64,000 nucleotides of DNA from Crambe crambe (GCA_963924555.1 OZ004584.1:8253753-8317752), one strand, 5' to 3'; shown: positions 30,901 through 43,381, counted from the first letter of the stretch. Program-made: numbers and translations. The notes: a model not told the origin generated them from the letters alone.

Positions 30901-33632
30901 AGTCCTGGCTCAGTTGGATTACACCCCAATTCTTCAATAAAGTACTTCACAAGATGCAAATGACCATTAACTACTGCACAGTCCAGAGCAGTGTAACCGG
31001 ATTCATCTTTGTTCATCGGATTGTAGCCACCTTTTTCTATCATATCTTTAACACCTTTCAGATCTCCCTTACTCGCCATTGCATGCATGAGAGAGTCAAT
31101 GCTAAATGGTGGCAACTGGACTGCTTTATCAAGCATTTGCAAGAAAGGTTCCTCAAGATCCTTACCAACATGGCTCTACATAAAATATACATGACAGTAT
31201 TTATCTTCATTACGTGAAATTGTTAATCCTACCTCCATGTAGTCAGACCTCACACTACTCTGAGCATAGGAAGTGGATATTTCGGCAGAATTTGCAATAG
31301 TGGAATGAATACCAGTGAGAGTGCCTATGCCAGAGTCTGAACCTACACAACAGAATGTATGCTCTAGCATGCAGGTATCTGCAGGCCCACATGACAAGCT
31401 AAAACTAGCTACCACATTTAATTAAGGCCACTATTGGTTGATTACAAGTTTCTCATCTCCCCCACCTGCATTAGTTTACTCTACCGACAGGATTTGGCCA
31501 TTATACGTAATTGAAAATTCTATAATTATACTGCATCACTTCTGACTGTATCAACTACTTAATGACATGATGGTTTATGCTATGTTGCCCGCCCGCATCA
31601 GTCACATCTGATGAGAGACTGATCGACAAATAGTGGCCTAAGGTGGAGATTTGCTAGCTTTTAATATAGCTATGTCCACGTACCTGGATCTGACTTTAGT
31701 TTCTTCACACGAGGGACCTACATTGTATAGTAATTAACAACATTAGCTACAAGACTATAACATTATAATGTTCACTTACCATTTGGTGAGTGTTGGATGT
31801 TTTTACGTGACTGTAACACTTAACTTGAAGCTTTTCAAGTGCTTGTTCTTGCTCTTTGGAAAGAGGGAAAATGGACTTCTGGACAAAACGTGGCACTAGA
31901 TAAACGAGTTTAATGCTTCCACCTGATATGGAGTAGAGACGCAACACTCCAGTTATCGAAATACCGAAAATCTCACAGAGGTTTTTAGTCAGCAGTATTA
32001 GATGGCTCAAAGTGGAGTCTTTGAATGCACGGTCTAAAGTAATGACAATCCTAGCCTGGCCGGTATCGGATCCAATTTTTGATGGGCATTTGAAGAGCCT
32101 ACGCTTGGCATACTCTTGAAATGCTTTCTCATACTTCTTAAACTGTTCTTTGTCATCATCGGTGCCAAGACATAGAATAAGTTGTTCCAGGATCTGGTAG
32201 CTGAAGAAAGATGAATACTTCTTTACTAGTGACAGTGCTTCATGAATATTTGTTGTTTCCCTCAATGTCTCGTACTCTTCTGCAAATACTATTTCATTGC
32301 TTTTATCGCGTGCATACACTGGATCAAAAGCTTCAAATCCCAGCAAATGTGACACTAGCTCTTTGACTGATATATCTCTTCTCTTCAATGAGTGTTGGAA
32401 TCCAGTCAACAATTGTTCATACTTAGTGATGATGTCCATTGAATCTGCTCTTATCTTTGGCTTCATTTTTTCATATTTTTCCTTGGAAAGGCCACATTCT
32501 GATGGAGTCAAGGAGTGAATACTTGCGATATCTTCTTCCTCTTCAAATAAAGGTTTGATACTTGGAGTGGCTGCAGCCTCTTGTTTCTCACTGACACTGC
32601 ATGCTTCAGTACTTTCTCCTTTGTCATTTTCCGTTTCTATCTTATGTTCATCAGCTATAGTATGGAACAGTCTCATGTTGATAGTCACCACAGCTTCTGC
32701 CAACTTCCTCCAACTAGGACGCCCAAACTTCTTTACACTGTAATTAAGATGAAGCCATTCTTTTACCATTTCAGCAAGTCTATCAGCACAATACTGAGAG
32801 TTATTGGCTGTGATGGAGTCCAAGGTATCATCAGATATTCCTAATAGGATTCCAATTTGTTTCCACCGGGCTTCGACAGATTTCAGAGCAAGTATAACAT
32901 CTCTACGATCCCCTTCAGCTGAACCAAAAACAACAACAACAACAAATACAATTAGAAGTTATAATGGTTACAGAGGTAGCTAGCTATAAATTTTTCTAAT
33001 GTAGGCATAGCTAAATTTCCTGATTGCTGGATAATTTCATGAACTCACTAAGCTCTTCATCTGAAATAGTAAGTAGAATCTTTTTGACTTCATCATCATC
33101 TATTTATCAAAAGTTAATAATAATTTTATCGTAGCTACGTAGCTACATTCTTACGCTTACTTCCATATGGTCCAGGATTTAATTCCACATCTCCTGCCAG
33201 CAAGAGCAGTAGAAAAGACAACCAGCAAGAGAACTGTGCCTTGAGGATATTAAACAAGTCAAAGATCCAATTTGCACTATCAGTTGGAACATTTCTAAGC
33301 CTCGGCATTGCAGCTGAAGACTTCACCGAATCAGGTAAATCACTGTGAACTTGAGATGGTTTATGATAAGCTTTCACTCCTGGACGGCAAAGGGGTGGGG
33401 TTAGGTGTGACCCTCTCTCCCTCCTCCTTCTCCCCCTTCCCCAGAAGGAGTGGATGGCATAGAGGAAGAGCACAAAGCCAAAGACAGCCAGTCCTGATTG
33501 AGGGAGGGACATGGTCCTCTCCATCTGCAGACTGGTGGTGAGGGGACGTCTCATCTCCCACTGAACCTGCTTCCACAAATAGCGACCAACAAGTCTCCCA
33601 TGTGAGACCAAAGCTTGAGGTAGGTGTGGCAT
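27924..33632 (-). CDS. Gene C: 2A leader / Death domain / long ankyrin protein, intact
   Basis: Model complement(join(27924..31175, 31233..31342, 31684..31717, 31780..32918, 33049..33099, 33161..33632)); phases close, 1685 residues. It has the same order as gene A: a hydrophobic leader with 2A (skipping after G154), a short acidic exon (DDEVKKILLTISDEEL), a Death domain (SVEARWKQIGILLGIS), the companion domain, the DSGIGT linker, then 1083 residues holding about thirty ankyrin repeats in a single exon. Many repeats are nearly identical blocks (MYNQTPLHLAALSGHLEV occurs three times), which points to recent expansion by unequal exchange. This long array accounts for the size difference from gene A. 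Probably an intracellular sensor or scaffold. No enzyme domain is present. Confidence 0.86.
33168..33191 (-). other. 2A ribosome-skipping signal DVELNPGP, gene C
   Basis: Identical octapeptide and the same hydrophobic context (WLSFLLLLLAG) as gene A, at residues 148-155 of the model. Confidence 0.9.
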
Positions 33633-33664
33633 AGTGCCTGCCTAATAGCTAAATAGGTCTAGCA

Positions 33665-34960
33665 ATAACTATAGACAAAAGGCTAAAAGCTTACAGCTAA
33701 TAATAGGCTAGTAATAATAGCTGGTGTAGCTATAGTTACTGAGTTACTGACTGACAGCTGTCACTTCAGGAATCCCAAAAGATAATTTCCAGCTATAGCT
33801 AAGATGATAACAAAAAAATGAAGCAGCTAACTGTATGTCACAGCACACCTCATTGCTCTCTGACTGCCCCACCCCTCAGATAACCAAATTAGGAGAAAGT
33901 TGTAGCTAATGATTGTGTTTTCATTATTCATAACTGAATACTCACGAGAGTCAGTTAGTTAGTTAGTTAGTTAGCTAATGGTAATCATAATTGAATTGTT
34001 TGAAGGAAGGGGTAGGGTTAACATAAGATACATCTGCAGAGGCAGAAGCAGGGGGAGGGGCACCATATCTTGTTATCCATGCTATCAAGATACCCATTGA
34101 AATGTTCATGCTGAGCAACAAAAGTTTATTAGTATAATAATTACGTCATTCTCCACATGCGTGTAATTTTGCACAATAAGTGCAATAGACCTTTGCCACA
34201 TTTACTAGTTACATGATTGAAGCATAATCACAATGGCACCTCCTGCACCTAATTGATCCTAATTGGTGCACAGAACAGTTAGGTTCGGTTAGCTAATTTT
34301 ATTGGGGGGTGTGGCTCTTTGGGCTCATTCCTAGATCCACCCCTGAGTCTAATCACTCCCATTGTGCTTCATCTTTGTAGTTATTCAAACCATTTGTTTC
34401 ATCTTCATCTTTGTTTTTTGTATGTAATTTAGTAGCCACATTCTATTGCTGCTGTTTTAACAATAAGAAAGTTAATGGCTGCCACCTATAGCTAATTGCA
34501 CCCAGTCCATCCCACCAGTGTCTCTGTCACTGATAATATTAACTTAGCAGGTCCACTTTTTCGTCGGCTTGCAAGTAAATCCATATAGCTATATTTATAG
34601 CTCGCAGCTGCTCTTGTAAACCCTCACTCTTCCAAAGGACCTGGCTCCCTGTATCTGTAATTCCCAATAATATTATTTTTGTTTTTGTTTCATTTTAAAT
34701 ATCATTTCTAAGCTACAAGTGAAAGTGTGTACTATACATATCTCTGTAAACAGTGTGTGTAAGTGTGTAAACAGTGACTCAGAGGTATAATCTGCATGCA
34801 TAGCTTCCTTTACTGTTTATCCTTTGGTATAAAGTATACACATATACTCTTTTTGTAGTACACTCTAAAAGTGAAAGTGCACTACTTACAGTAATGAGCA
34901 AGTGATTAACAGTGTGGTTAGTTTAATGTTAACACATAGCTATCGGAACAGATCATGATG
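33665..34960. repeat. 5' flank of gene C and duplicated intergenic sequence
   Basis: Holds the 2A-gene upstream block, a (TTAG)n tract near 33955 and about 900 bp that is duplicated at 40240-41100 (for example ATCTTGTTATCCATGCTATC in both). No gene is seen. Confidence 0.7.
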
Positions 34961-34974
34961 ACCACTCATACCTG

Positions 34975-35196
34975 TAGGTTCTCTATGAGGCATATGCTGA
35001 GCAGCTCTGGTTGGCAGTGGAACATGCCTTCTCCTGCCCTACTGGAGGTTATCCATCCATCAGACACAACGACTTTACTGCACATTTCCTTTCAGAAGTC
35101 TGCCAACAATGCACGTCTCCAGGTGAATTAGCCCTCCACAATCAATCATCAAATCATCAGAGTGGAGCTTGTCTAGACATTGCTGCTGGGAAGTAG
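34975..35196 (+). pseudogene. Retroelement-derived reverse-transcriptase tail fragment
   Basis: The plus strand reads VEHAFSCPTGGYPSIRHNDF then TAHFLSEVCQQC. This recalls the HALSCPKGG-type, SIRHN-type phrase and the T-x-LLTEVC phrase common at the C-terminal end of retroelement-related proteins in cnidarian and sponge gene models. Only about 50 residues are recognisable and there is no start or partner domain. A shorter, more decayed copy lies at about 41150-41230 in the duplicated segment. Confidence 0.45.
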
Positions 35197-35469
35197 GTAC
35201 ATAGCTACAAGAGAGTTAAGGGTTTTCAACCCATATGCTCCCTCAAACTATCTCATGAGAATGCAAAAAAGAGGTCTTTCTCTCTGCTATGCACAGGTAT
35301 CATGTGCCTTAGCCACACAACCAAGGCCTGGGAACCTGAAGTCCCAACAGACCTTATCACCCGCATCCCAGAGATTTACTATTTTGATGTTTCACAGTTA
35401 GCTTTCTATGTTGCTAATTTATGCATTTAACTCCTTTCTTCCTTAGCATGCAGATCAGGTTTAATGAGC

Positions 35470-35508
35470 AGGGGGTGGGGCTGGAAGTTGAAGTTATTGT
35501 ATAAAAAG
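35470..35508 (+). promoter_or_regulatory. Conserved GC/TATA promoter of the small secreted protein family
   Basis: GGGGGTGGGGCTGG followed after about 15 bp by TATAAAAAG (35500-35508), about 110 bp 5' of the ATG. The same pair occurs before the other four copies: TATA at 42019, 47618, 51422 and 62936. Confidence 0.75.
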
Positions 35509-35615
35509 AACAGCAGTGTAGAGACTGACAGATCCAGCAGCAGGCAGATCGTCATCAAACAGTATACTTCTCGCATCCTTTTCCTGCAAACTACAATTAA
35601 CAGTTACTCAAGAAA

Positions 35616-36044
35616 ATGATTGCCATTAAGATTCTTGTCCTTGCATGCCTGGTAGCTGTGGCTTTCTCCCAGTGCAGCAACCCTTCCTCATCACTTCAAA
35701 ATTGTATCACTAATTTAGCCAGGGTAAGATATAGCTGTATTATAGCTAATTTTGTATACTCACAAATTATTTTTCATGCAGAATCCAAATCCAGCAACCT
35801 TTTGCAGTTCTTGTGCTTCAGATTTGAGTGCATATTACAGGTCTTGTGGTCTTCCTTCCAGCGCTTTGAATGCCAGTGAGTAGCTACATAGCTCTAGCTA
35901 GTAACCAATTCAGTTGAGTGATTTTCCATGAAAAAAATTTTTTTTCTCATTACAGTTTGTCCTGGTAGTGGCAGTCCAAGCACCTACAGTTTCTCACTGG
36001 CTCTAGTGATGGTCATTCCAGCTGCTATAGCAGCACTCTTCTAG
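35616..36044 (+). CDS. Small secreted six-cysteine GPI-type protein, copy 1
   Basis: Model join(35616..35723, 35782..35875, 35956..36044), phases 0 and 1, 96 residues. A signal peptide (MIAIKILVLACLVAVAFSQ) is followed by a short mature part with six cysteines (QC, NC, CSSC, SCG, IC). Then comes a Gly/Ser stretch (PGSGSPSTYS) and an 18-residue hydrophobic tail (SFSLALVMVIPAAIAALF) ending at the stop. A cleavable N-terminus with a tailless hydrophobic C-terminus predicts a GPI-anchored surface peptide, processed near GSGS. I do not recognise the family; no enzyme motif is present. The intact mature part would be about 50 residues. Confidence 0.8.
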
Positions 36045-38340
36045 TGTGTATGAACATGCAAGCAACAGAGAACAAAGAACAGAGAATAAATAACAGAGAA
36101 CAAATGTTTTGTTTTGCTATATTAGTCATATAGCTCATAGTTAGTAGCTAAAGAGAATACTATAGTCTATAGGAATTGTTACTGCTGTCTGAATATAATA
36201 TATTGAGTATGATCAGCTCAAGGAATGCAAAGTCTTTACACTGCATGCACCCAGAACTCCTTTAAATATACATGCCAATTGCCTCCTTGATAGTTCTTGT
36301 GTGAGTTCATACACTTATAGCCATGAAAAGTGCTTGACTAAGTTGCTAATCTACTGGACCACTCAAATTTTGATGAAATGCTAGGACTTTCCTCACAGTT
36401 TTATCAAGTAGTAAATGCATTGTCTAGAAATCCATGCTATTTTTTGGCTACTTAGCTAATCATGCACTCTACATCTGAGTTGATGTTTTAACTGGTCCAC
36501 CACCATTTAAGAATGTGTGGGTTTTGTATCAGATACGCAAGTTGGCAAGTTAAAAACAGCTGTGTAAACTTGAGGCTGCATGTTCCTGAAAATGGATGTG
36601 TGGCTTTTGCTATGGGTTACCGGAGATGGTATAGCTATTAGGCCACTATTTATAGAATCCTAGTTTCCTGCATCCACAAATGCTGCGGGAGGGAGGTTAT
36701 TATAATTATTCTATTATTGCTTTGTTGTTTATCTCAAAGGTCCTGTCTTCATCATTCACCACAGGTTTTCCCAGTTTATGAAGCCAAATGTACGCGCTCT
36801 ACTGCGCGCATGAGCAGTGGCAGTAATAATATTTTTTGATGCGGTGACATTTTCAATACGCGGCGGTGGACAGGAAACAATCATTCTATTAATAGTGGCC
36901 TTATGGAAGTTCATTATGAAATACTTTCATTAATTTAGCCAGCTACAGTATATATTAAAGTATAGGAAAGAGGATTGGGCATTAGTAGAGTATTATAGAA
37001 CAAAGTAAAATGTACATTGCACACTTAGGCAGTTCCAAAAAAAGCCACTTGTTTATTTCTTATAGGCAGGCAGGACAAAATAAATAAACTACAATACTAT
37101 GTATCATACTGTAATGGCATCTCAGTATACTCTGTATCATACTATAATGGCATATCTCTTTGAGTTTGTATGGTCATGTGTTCTAGTATACAACAATAAT
37201 AGCTAAACAGCAAAGATACTGGGATATTAAAGTTTAAATTTACTTCAATTCTTTGCCTTAAGTGTGTATAGAGACAATTTAGTGTACACTGCACATGCAC
37301 CTACGTACAGCTAGTGGGACATTTTTTAGTGTGCATAAATTATAATAGTTAGGTGAAATTAAATTAATCATTTGAAATCTGTCAAAATGACACCATATTT
37401 TTGATGAATACAACAAACTGTTTGGTTGTTTCAACAATGATTAGTCTTAATTAACAGTTACGTTTAATGAAATAACAATTCTGTTTTTGCTGTGTGGCTA
37501 CATCATAGCTAGCTATAATTATATAAGATTTAACTCGCAGTGGCTCTTAATTTTTGGCCTATGTTATCCTGAGAATGAGGGTCTCTATAGGTCATAGCTA
37601 AAAGTGGCAGTTACAGCTAATTTGGAATGCTTCTTGAAATTAAAACAAGTTAGCTGTATAGCCTATAATATATCTATCTGTATACATGTTGACAATACAG
37701 TTTACCTCAGCATACAAAGACCATGCAATTGTCAAGTGTATTCATGGAAGATCTCATGCCAACTATACAGTAGTGTGCAAAACAATTAATTGTCATGCAT
37801 CAGGCAGGGATATAGATCCTTGAAGTATTGTGGCTGGAGAACAATAGGTCATTATAGCTACTCCAGAGCCTATCTCTGCCTTATGCATGAGAACTGCTCT
37901 GCAAATAGCTACTGTATTGATATTATTGTACACATGCATTGAAACTGTTATTATAGGTATCTCAAATGTGGTCAGAGTGTTTTAATTTAATAGAAGCAAC
38001 GTGCTTCTCCCCTGAGACTGCTAGGCCATATAAACAAAGTGTATGTCATTTTACGTAGATGTGTCAAGTTGGGTCTGCATGCATGCTCACAGATCATAAA
38101 CTACTAGAATATATACAGTAACATATATAATATAGTTGCCATGACAAACTGACTGTGGTATACATGTATCAAGCAACAGACATACATTGTTAACTTAACA
38201 TTCATGATGAAAAAATAAAGGATGGCTGTGTGCGGTTCCAAAAAGTTCAGCAACAAGAGAGTGAACTTCAGTCAAGTAACCCCTTACCCATCACCAACTA
38301 TATACGCGCTAATGGCACGGATGGGTGGTAGATGGTGCCC
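36045..38340. repeat. Gene-poor duplicated segment downstream of copy 1
   Basis: Most of this stretch has a diverged paralogue at about 42600-46400 (shared landmarks: TTGATGAAATGCTAGGACTTTC, the GTATCATACTGTAATGGCAT block, TCTTGAAATTAAAACAAGT). It includes a palindromic MITE relic at about 37345-37495 related to 45665-45846. It preserves the empty sites for insertions at 43391, 45359 and 46062. No gene is seen. Confidence 0.75.
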
Positions 38341-38560
38341 ACTATAACCCTTCACTCTTGGATGGGGTTAGGTGTGACCCTCTCTCCCTTCTCCTTCTCC
38401 CCCTTCCCCAGAAGGAGTGGATGGCATAGAGAAGGAGCACAAAACCAAAGACAGCCAGTCATGATTGAGGAGGGACATGGTGTATATAGACGGATATCTC
38501 ATACTGAACCTGCCTAGGTAGAGACCATGTGAGACCAAAGCTCAAGGTAGGCGGAGCATA
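38341..38560 (-). pseudogene. Relic of a 2A-family leader exon
   Basis: On the minus strand this matches the 5' two thirds of the leader exon of genes A-D: the TCAAGCTTTGGTCTC region, the GACTGGCTGTCTTTGGTTTTG segment coding the first hydrophobic helix, and the GGGGAAGGGGGAGAAGGAG Arg/Gly stretch. The 2A end and all later exons are missing and the frame is broken. Confidence 0.8.
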
Positions 38561-38608
38561 GTTCTGCCTGATAGCTAAATAGATCCAGCAATAATAACTG
38601 TACAGCTA

Positions 38609-38943
38609 CAGTGAAACCCCTAAATGTGAACTCCCTGAAATGCAAAAACCTCTCTAATCAGGACACTTTTTCTTGTCCCAACACAATATAAATGTGTACA
38701 GTGGAACCTCTAAATGCAGACACCTTTGGGACCAGTGAAAAGTGTCCTGATTAGAGAGGTGTCCTTATTTCAGGGGTTAAATTTATATTATGTTGGGACA
38801 AGAAAAGTGTCCTGATTAGAGAGGTTTTTGCATTTCAGGGAGTCCACATTTAGGGGTTTCACTGTATAATTTAACCCCTGAAATAGGGACACCTCTCTAA
38901 TCAGGACACTTTTCGCTGGTGTCTGCATTTAGAGGTTCCACTG
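38609..38943. mobile_element. Composite foldback element (CAGTGRAACC family)
   Basis: Outer arms CAGTGAAACCCCTAAATGTG (38609) and its complement ending CACTG (38864) enclose a second element beginning CAGTGGAACCTCTAAATG (about 38697). That element's complement follows at about 38868-38943. Both carry GTGTCCTGATTAGAGAGGT. A related single element is at 44794. It looks like one foldback transposon nested in another. Confidence 0.85.
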
Positions 38944-39827
38944 TATATAAAAAGGCTAGAAGCTTAACTCTACCTACAGCTAATAATAGGCAGCTTGTGT
39001 AGGTCTAGTATATAGATACTGAGTTACTGACTAGTAGATAGCTAGCTATCGATCACTTCAGGAATCCCTAAAGATAATTTCCTAAGATGATGATAACATT
39101 ACATAGCTACCAAGTAGGAAAAAAAAGAAAAAAGAAAAAAAAAGAAAAAAAAAAAAGAAGAAGAAAATATGTAAATAATCAAAGCACGTTTCTTCCCTGA
39201 GTACCTCAGCGCTTTGTTGCCATCACGAATCTGTAAAGCAACTTCGTTCTTGTATTATCCTATCTTTTAGGCCTTCCAGCTTCCATAATCTGTGACTTGG
39301 GACACTAGTGAGAGAGTAGAGTTGTGCTTCCTGACCTTTCACCTGTTAACTTGCTACAAAATATTTAATTATTTCTGTAATGTAAAAAAAGCATACATTG
39401 ATAAGACTTAGCTATTGCGTTTTTTTCTACTTGGTATGTAGTCGACTCTTGAAACAACAAAAAAAAATGAAGCAGCTAGCTGTACACCCCTCAAAACATG
39501 AAGTATATCATAGCTAATGTTTGTGTTTTCATTATTCATAACCATGTTGTTGGGAGTAGCTATTCTGAGTTCAAAGTTCATAGCATGTCATCCCATCTGC
39601 AAACTGCTAGCTACTGCTAGCTCCAGAGTTCCATTTTGGCTAGACCTGTGCTGTGTAGCCACACAGCTAGCTAGCTACAAGATTGATGGTCTCTATATTG
39701 ATTTTTGAATACTGATTTGCAACACTTTTAAAACAGCTGCACACTTGGGAAGAAAGTAAAGGAACAAATGAAACATCAACAATCCTCAAAATTAGCTAAT
39801 TAATAAAACTGCATGTGCAAGTATATT

Positions 39828-39932
39828 CACTGTAAAAATGAAAGTGTTTACTGCACACCATTTTGTCACAATGGACACACTGTTTTGTCTTTAGTGTGTG
39901 TATTGGGATCTATTTAGCGCGCACTTTAGTTA
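39828..39932. mobile_element. Palindromic MITE, CACTGTAAAAA family, copy 1
   Basis: Begins CACTGTAAAAATGAAAGTG and shows the inverted TGTGTGTATTGGGATC half after the centre. Sister copies are at 45169 and 47399. Confidence 0.75.
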
Positions 39933-39939
39933 TAGCTGG

Positions 39940-41130
39940 TGTGTAACTATAGTTACTGACTAGTAGCTATCACTTCTGGAATCCCAGATAATTTCCTTCA
40001 GCTAGCTAGCTATAGCTAAGTTGATAACAAAAAAAAATTTAAAAAATGAAGCAACTAACTGTATGTCATAGCACACCTCATTGCTCTGACTGCCCCACCC
40101 CTCAGATAACCAAATTAGGAGAAGGTTGTAGCTAATGATTGTGTTTTCATTATTCATAACTGAATACTCACGAGAGCCAGTTAGTTAGTTAGTTAGCTAA
40201 TGGTAATCATAATTGAAGGAAGGGGTGGGGTTAACATAAGGGTCATGGGTACATGCTGCAGAGGCAGAAACAGGGGGAGGGGGTACCATATCTTGTTATC
40301 CATGCTATCAAGATACCCATTGAAATGTTCATGCTGAGCAATAAAAGTTTATTAGTATAATAATTACATCATTCTCCACGCGACCTTCGCCACATTTACT
40401 AGTTATAATGGCACCTCCTGCACCTATTTGATCCTAATTGATGCACAGAACAGTCAGGCTAGCTAATTTTGTTGGGGGTGTGTGGCCCTTTGGTCTCATT
40501 CCTAGATCCACCTCTGAGTCTAATCACTTCATCCTTGTAGTTATTCAAACCATTAAATTTTCATCTTTGTTTTTTGTAATTTTATAGTAGCCACATTCTA
40601 TAGCTGCTATTTTAACAATGAGAAAGTTAATGGCTGCCACCTAATTGCACCCAGTCCTCCTGCCAGTATCTCTGTCACTGATGATATAGCTAGCTACTAA
40701 TTTAGCAGGTCCACTTTTTCTTGGGGGTTGCAAGCTAATCCATATAGCTATATTTAGCTCGCAGCTGCTCTTGTAAACCCTCACTCTTCCAGAGGACCTG
40801 GCTCCCTGTGTCTGTAATTTCTAGATTCGCCCAATAATTATGTTGTTGTTTTTTGTTTTGCTTTGTTTTAAATAACAATAATTATGGAGCTTTTCCATTT
40901 CTAAGCTACAAGTGAAAGTGTGTACTACATATCTAAGGGAAAGCTCTCTGTAAACAGTGAGGTATGAACTGCATGTATAGCTTCCTTTACTGTTCTACAC
41001 ACATGCACTCTTTTTGCACTGCACTGTTAATCACTTGCTCATTACTGTAAGCAGTGCACTTTCACTTTCCATGTCAACACATTATCTGATTACATATATA
41101 AGAATCATCTTGTGAATGCCACTACCATCT
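39940..41130. repeat. Orphan 2A-gene upstream block plus duplicated intergenic DNA
   Basis: Corresponds to 33700-34960 with small indels. There is no leader exon next to it here; the relic leader is 1.4 kb away. No coding sequence was found. Confidence 0.7.
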
Positions 41131-41344
41131 TTGGAGATGGCCACTCATACCTATAGGTTCTCTATGAGGCATACGTATGCTGAGCAGCTCTGGTTGGCAG
41201 CTGATCAATATCCCTTTCTCCTGCTACCTTATCACCCACATCAGGGAGAATTTAGCTACAATGTAAGTGAAAGCCATGCACATGCACATGGACAGCATTG
41301 CCTAATTTCTACAACTCGGTAGCTATAGCTAAGCTACATGGTTT

Positions 41345-41364
41345 GGGGGGGGGGGGGGGGGGGG
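41345..41364. repeat. Poly-G homopolymer, 20 bp
   Basis: An uninterrupted G run just after duplicated sequence. Its length is uncertain in any assembly. Confidence 0.9.
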
Positions 41365-41399
41365 ATGGCTACCTGTGTCAGAGATTTATAATTATTTTA

Positions 41400-41830
41400 T
41401 ACTGTTTCAAGGGCGTAACTAGGATTTGAATACTGAGGAGGCAGAGATAGAAAAATATCCGCGCACTTGTGTGCGGGAAAAAATTTTTGCCCGACCACGC
41501 CCACTTTAATCATAAATAATGCATTTTCATCGACACTAACAGCTAGCGGTCATTATAGAGATACTTAAGGGTCAGTACTATATTTTGCAAACAAGGTCAG
41601 TATATTCTTGTATATCCAGCTAGTTAGTGCATAAATACTAACTTGTAGCAAAAATCTGCAGCATGTTTGTAGTATCTAGCAAGTGATCCATCAATGGGTG
41701 GAGTGGCACAAAACTTCATGTCGAAACAGAGATTATAGCGTAACTGTGAAAATATCTAAACAGCAGGGGCGTAACTACCATTGAGGCAGAGGAGGCTGCT
41801 GCCTCCTCGCTTGCTAGCACTAAATTATAA
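41400..41830. repeat. Interspersed repeat remnants with GGGCGTAACTA ends
   Basis: AAGGGCGTAACTAGGATTTG near 41409 and GGGGCGTAACTACCATTGAG near 41766 start two related repeats followed by GAGGAGGCAG-like sequence. This sequence has no counterpart at the equivalent place near copy 1 (about 35340-35420), so it is inserted DNA. The class is not identified. Confidence 0.5.
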
Positions 41831-42125
41831 TACTTATTAAATTCTAGTTCTAAAAACGCACATGTCTATGAGAATAGAGGCTTCCAAGCCTGTAACAGGT
41901 TATTTCTAGTTGCTGGAGCTTTCAATATTGCTTTAATTTATGCATTTAACTCCTTTCTTCCTAAGCATGCAGATCAGGTTTAATGAGCAGGGGGTGGGGC
42001 TGGAAGTTGAAGTTATTGTATAAAAAGAACAGCAGTGTAGAGACTGACAGATCCAGCAGCAAGCAGATCGTCATCAAACAGTAGCACTTCTCGCGTCCTT
42101 TTACAATTAACAGTTACTCAAGAAA

Positions 42126-42602
42126 ATGATTGCCGCTAAGATTCTCATCCTTGCATGCCTGGTAGCTGTGGCTTTCTCCCAGTGCAACCCTTCCTCATCA
42201 ATTCAAAACTGTGTTAGAGATTTAGCCACTGTGACGGTACGATATAATGCAGAATGCCACCTTAATTCTGACTGGTTTGCTTAGTTATGTATTTATGTGG
42301 TATAGCTAATCATGACTGTATTATTTTTCATGCAGAGTCCAGATCGAGCAGCTGCATTTTGCAGGTCTTGTGGTTCACAATTGAGTGCATTTTTCAGATC
42401 TTGTGATCCTACTGGATCTGGATCCAGTGCTTTAAATAGGCGTAAGCTCTAGTTAGTAACCAATTCAGTTGAGCGATTTTCCATGAAAAAAAATTTTTTT
42501 TTTCTCATTACAGTTTGTCCTGGTAGTGGCAGTCCAAGCACCTACAGTTTCTCACTGGCTCTAGTGATGGTCGTTCCAGCTGCTATAGCAGCACTCTTCT
42601 AG
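42126..42602 (+). CDS. Small secreted GPI-type protein, copy 2
   Basis: Model join(42126..42236, 42336..42441, 42514..42602), phases 0 and 1, 101 residues. The signal peptide is nearly identical to copy 1. The middle exon differs most (SPDRAAAFCRSCGSQLSAFF, then a GSGSS insert) while the six cysteines are kept. The last exon, carrying the GPI-type tail, is almost unchanged. The TATA promoter is at 42019. The contrast between a variable middle and conserved ends suggests the exposed part is what diversifies. Confidence 0.8.
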
Positions 42603-43381
42603 CGTGTATGAACATGCAAGCAACAGAGAACAAAGAACAGAGACAAATGTTTGTTTTATTATATTAGTCATACAGCTCATAGTTAGCTAGCAGCTATGGA
42701 GAATACTATAGTCAATGGGAATTGTTACTGCTATCTGAGTGTAATATATCGAGTATGATCAGCTCAAGGAATGCAAAGTCTAAAATGCTTACCACCGCAC
42801 CCATAACTCCTTTAAATCCTCCTTAATAGTTCCTGTGTGTGTTCTTTCAGTAGCTATTATACACTTAGAGCCATGAAAAGTGCTCGACTAAGTTGCTAAT
42901 CTACTGGACCACTCAAATTTTGATGAAATGCTAGGGCTTTCCTCACAGTATTTGTACTGTTTTATCAAGTAGTGATGCATTGTCTAGAAATCCATGCTAT
43001 TTTTTGGTTACTTAGCTCAACTAGCTAATCCTGCACTCTACATCTGAGTTGATTTTTTAAGTGGTCCACCATCTAAAGAATGTGTGGGTTGTCTCAGATA
43101 CAGCGAGCAAGTTGGGAAGTTACAAAATCTAAAAACAGCTGCATGTGTAAACTCGAGGCTACATGTTCCTGAAAATATACTTTTTCCTCAATGGAGAAGT
43201 TTCCAAATTGCATTTTAAATTTTGGGGAACTAGCTAGCTATCTTGTAATTCACTGTACACATCTCAACTCCTAACTTGACACTGTTTTGTTTTTAGTAGC
43301 TATGTGTATTTGGACAATAATATTTTAGTGTGCAGTACATGCTTTAATTTTTATACAGTGATGGAACCAGAGTTAGCGATG
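42603..43381. repeat. Duplicated 3' flank of copy 2
   Basis: Collinear with 36045-36630 and with 52000-52740. No gene is seen. Confidence 0.7.

Noticed and set aside
27924-33632. The 2A motif as evidence of an integrated virus
   Set aside because: No capsid, protease or polymerase sequence adjoins it. It sits in a spliced cellular exon shared by four paralogous genes.
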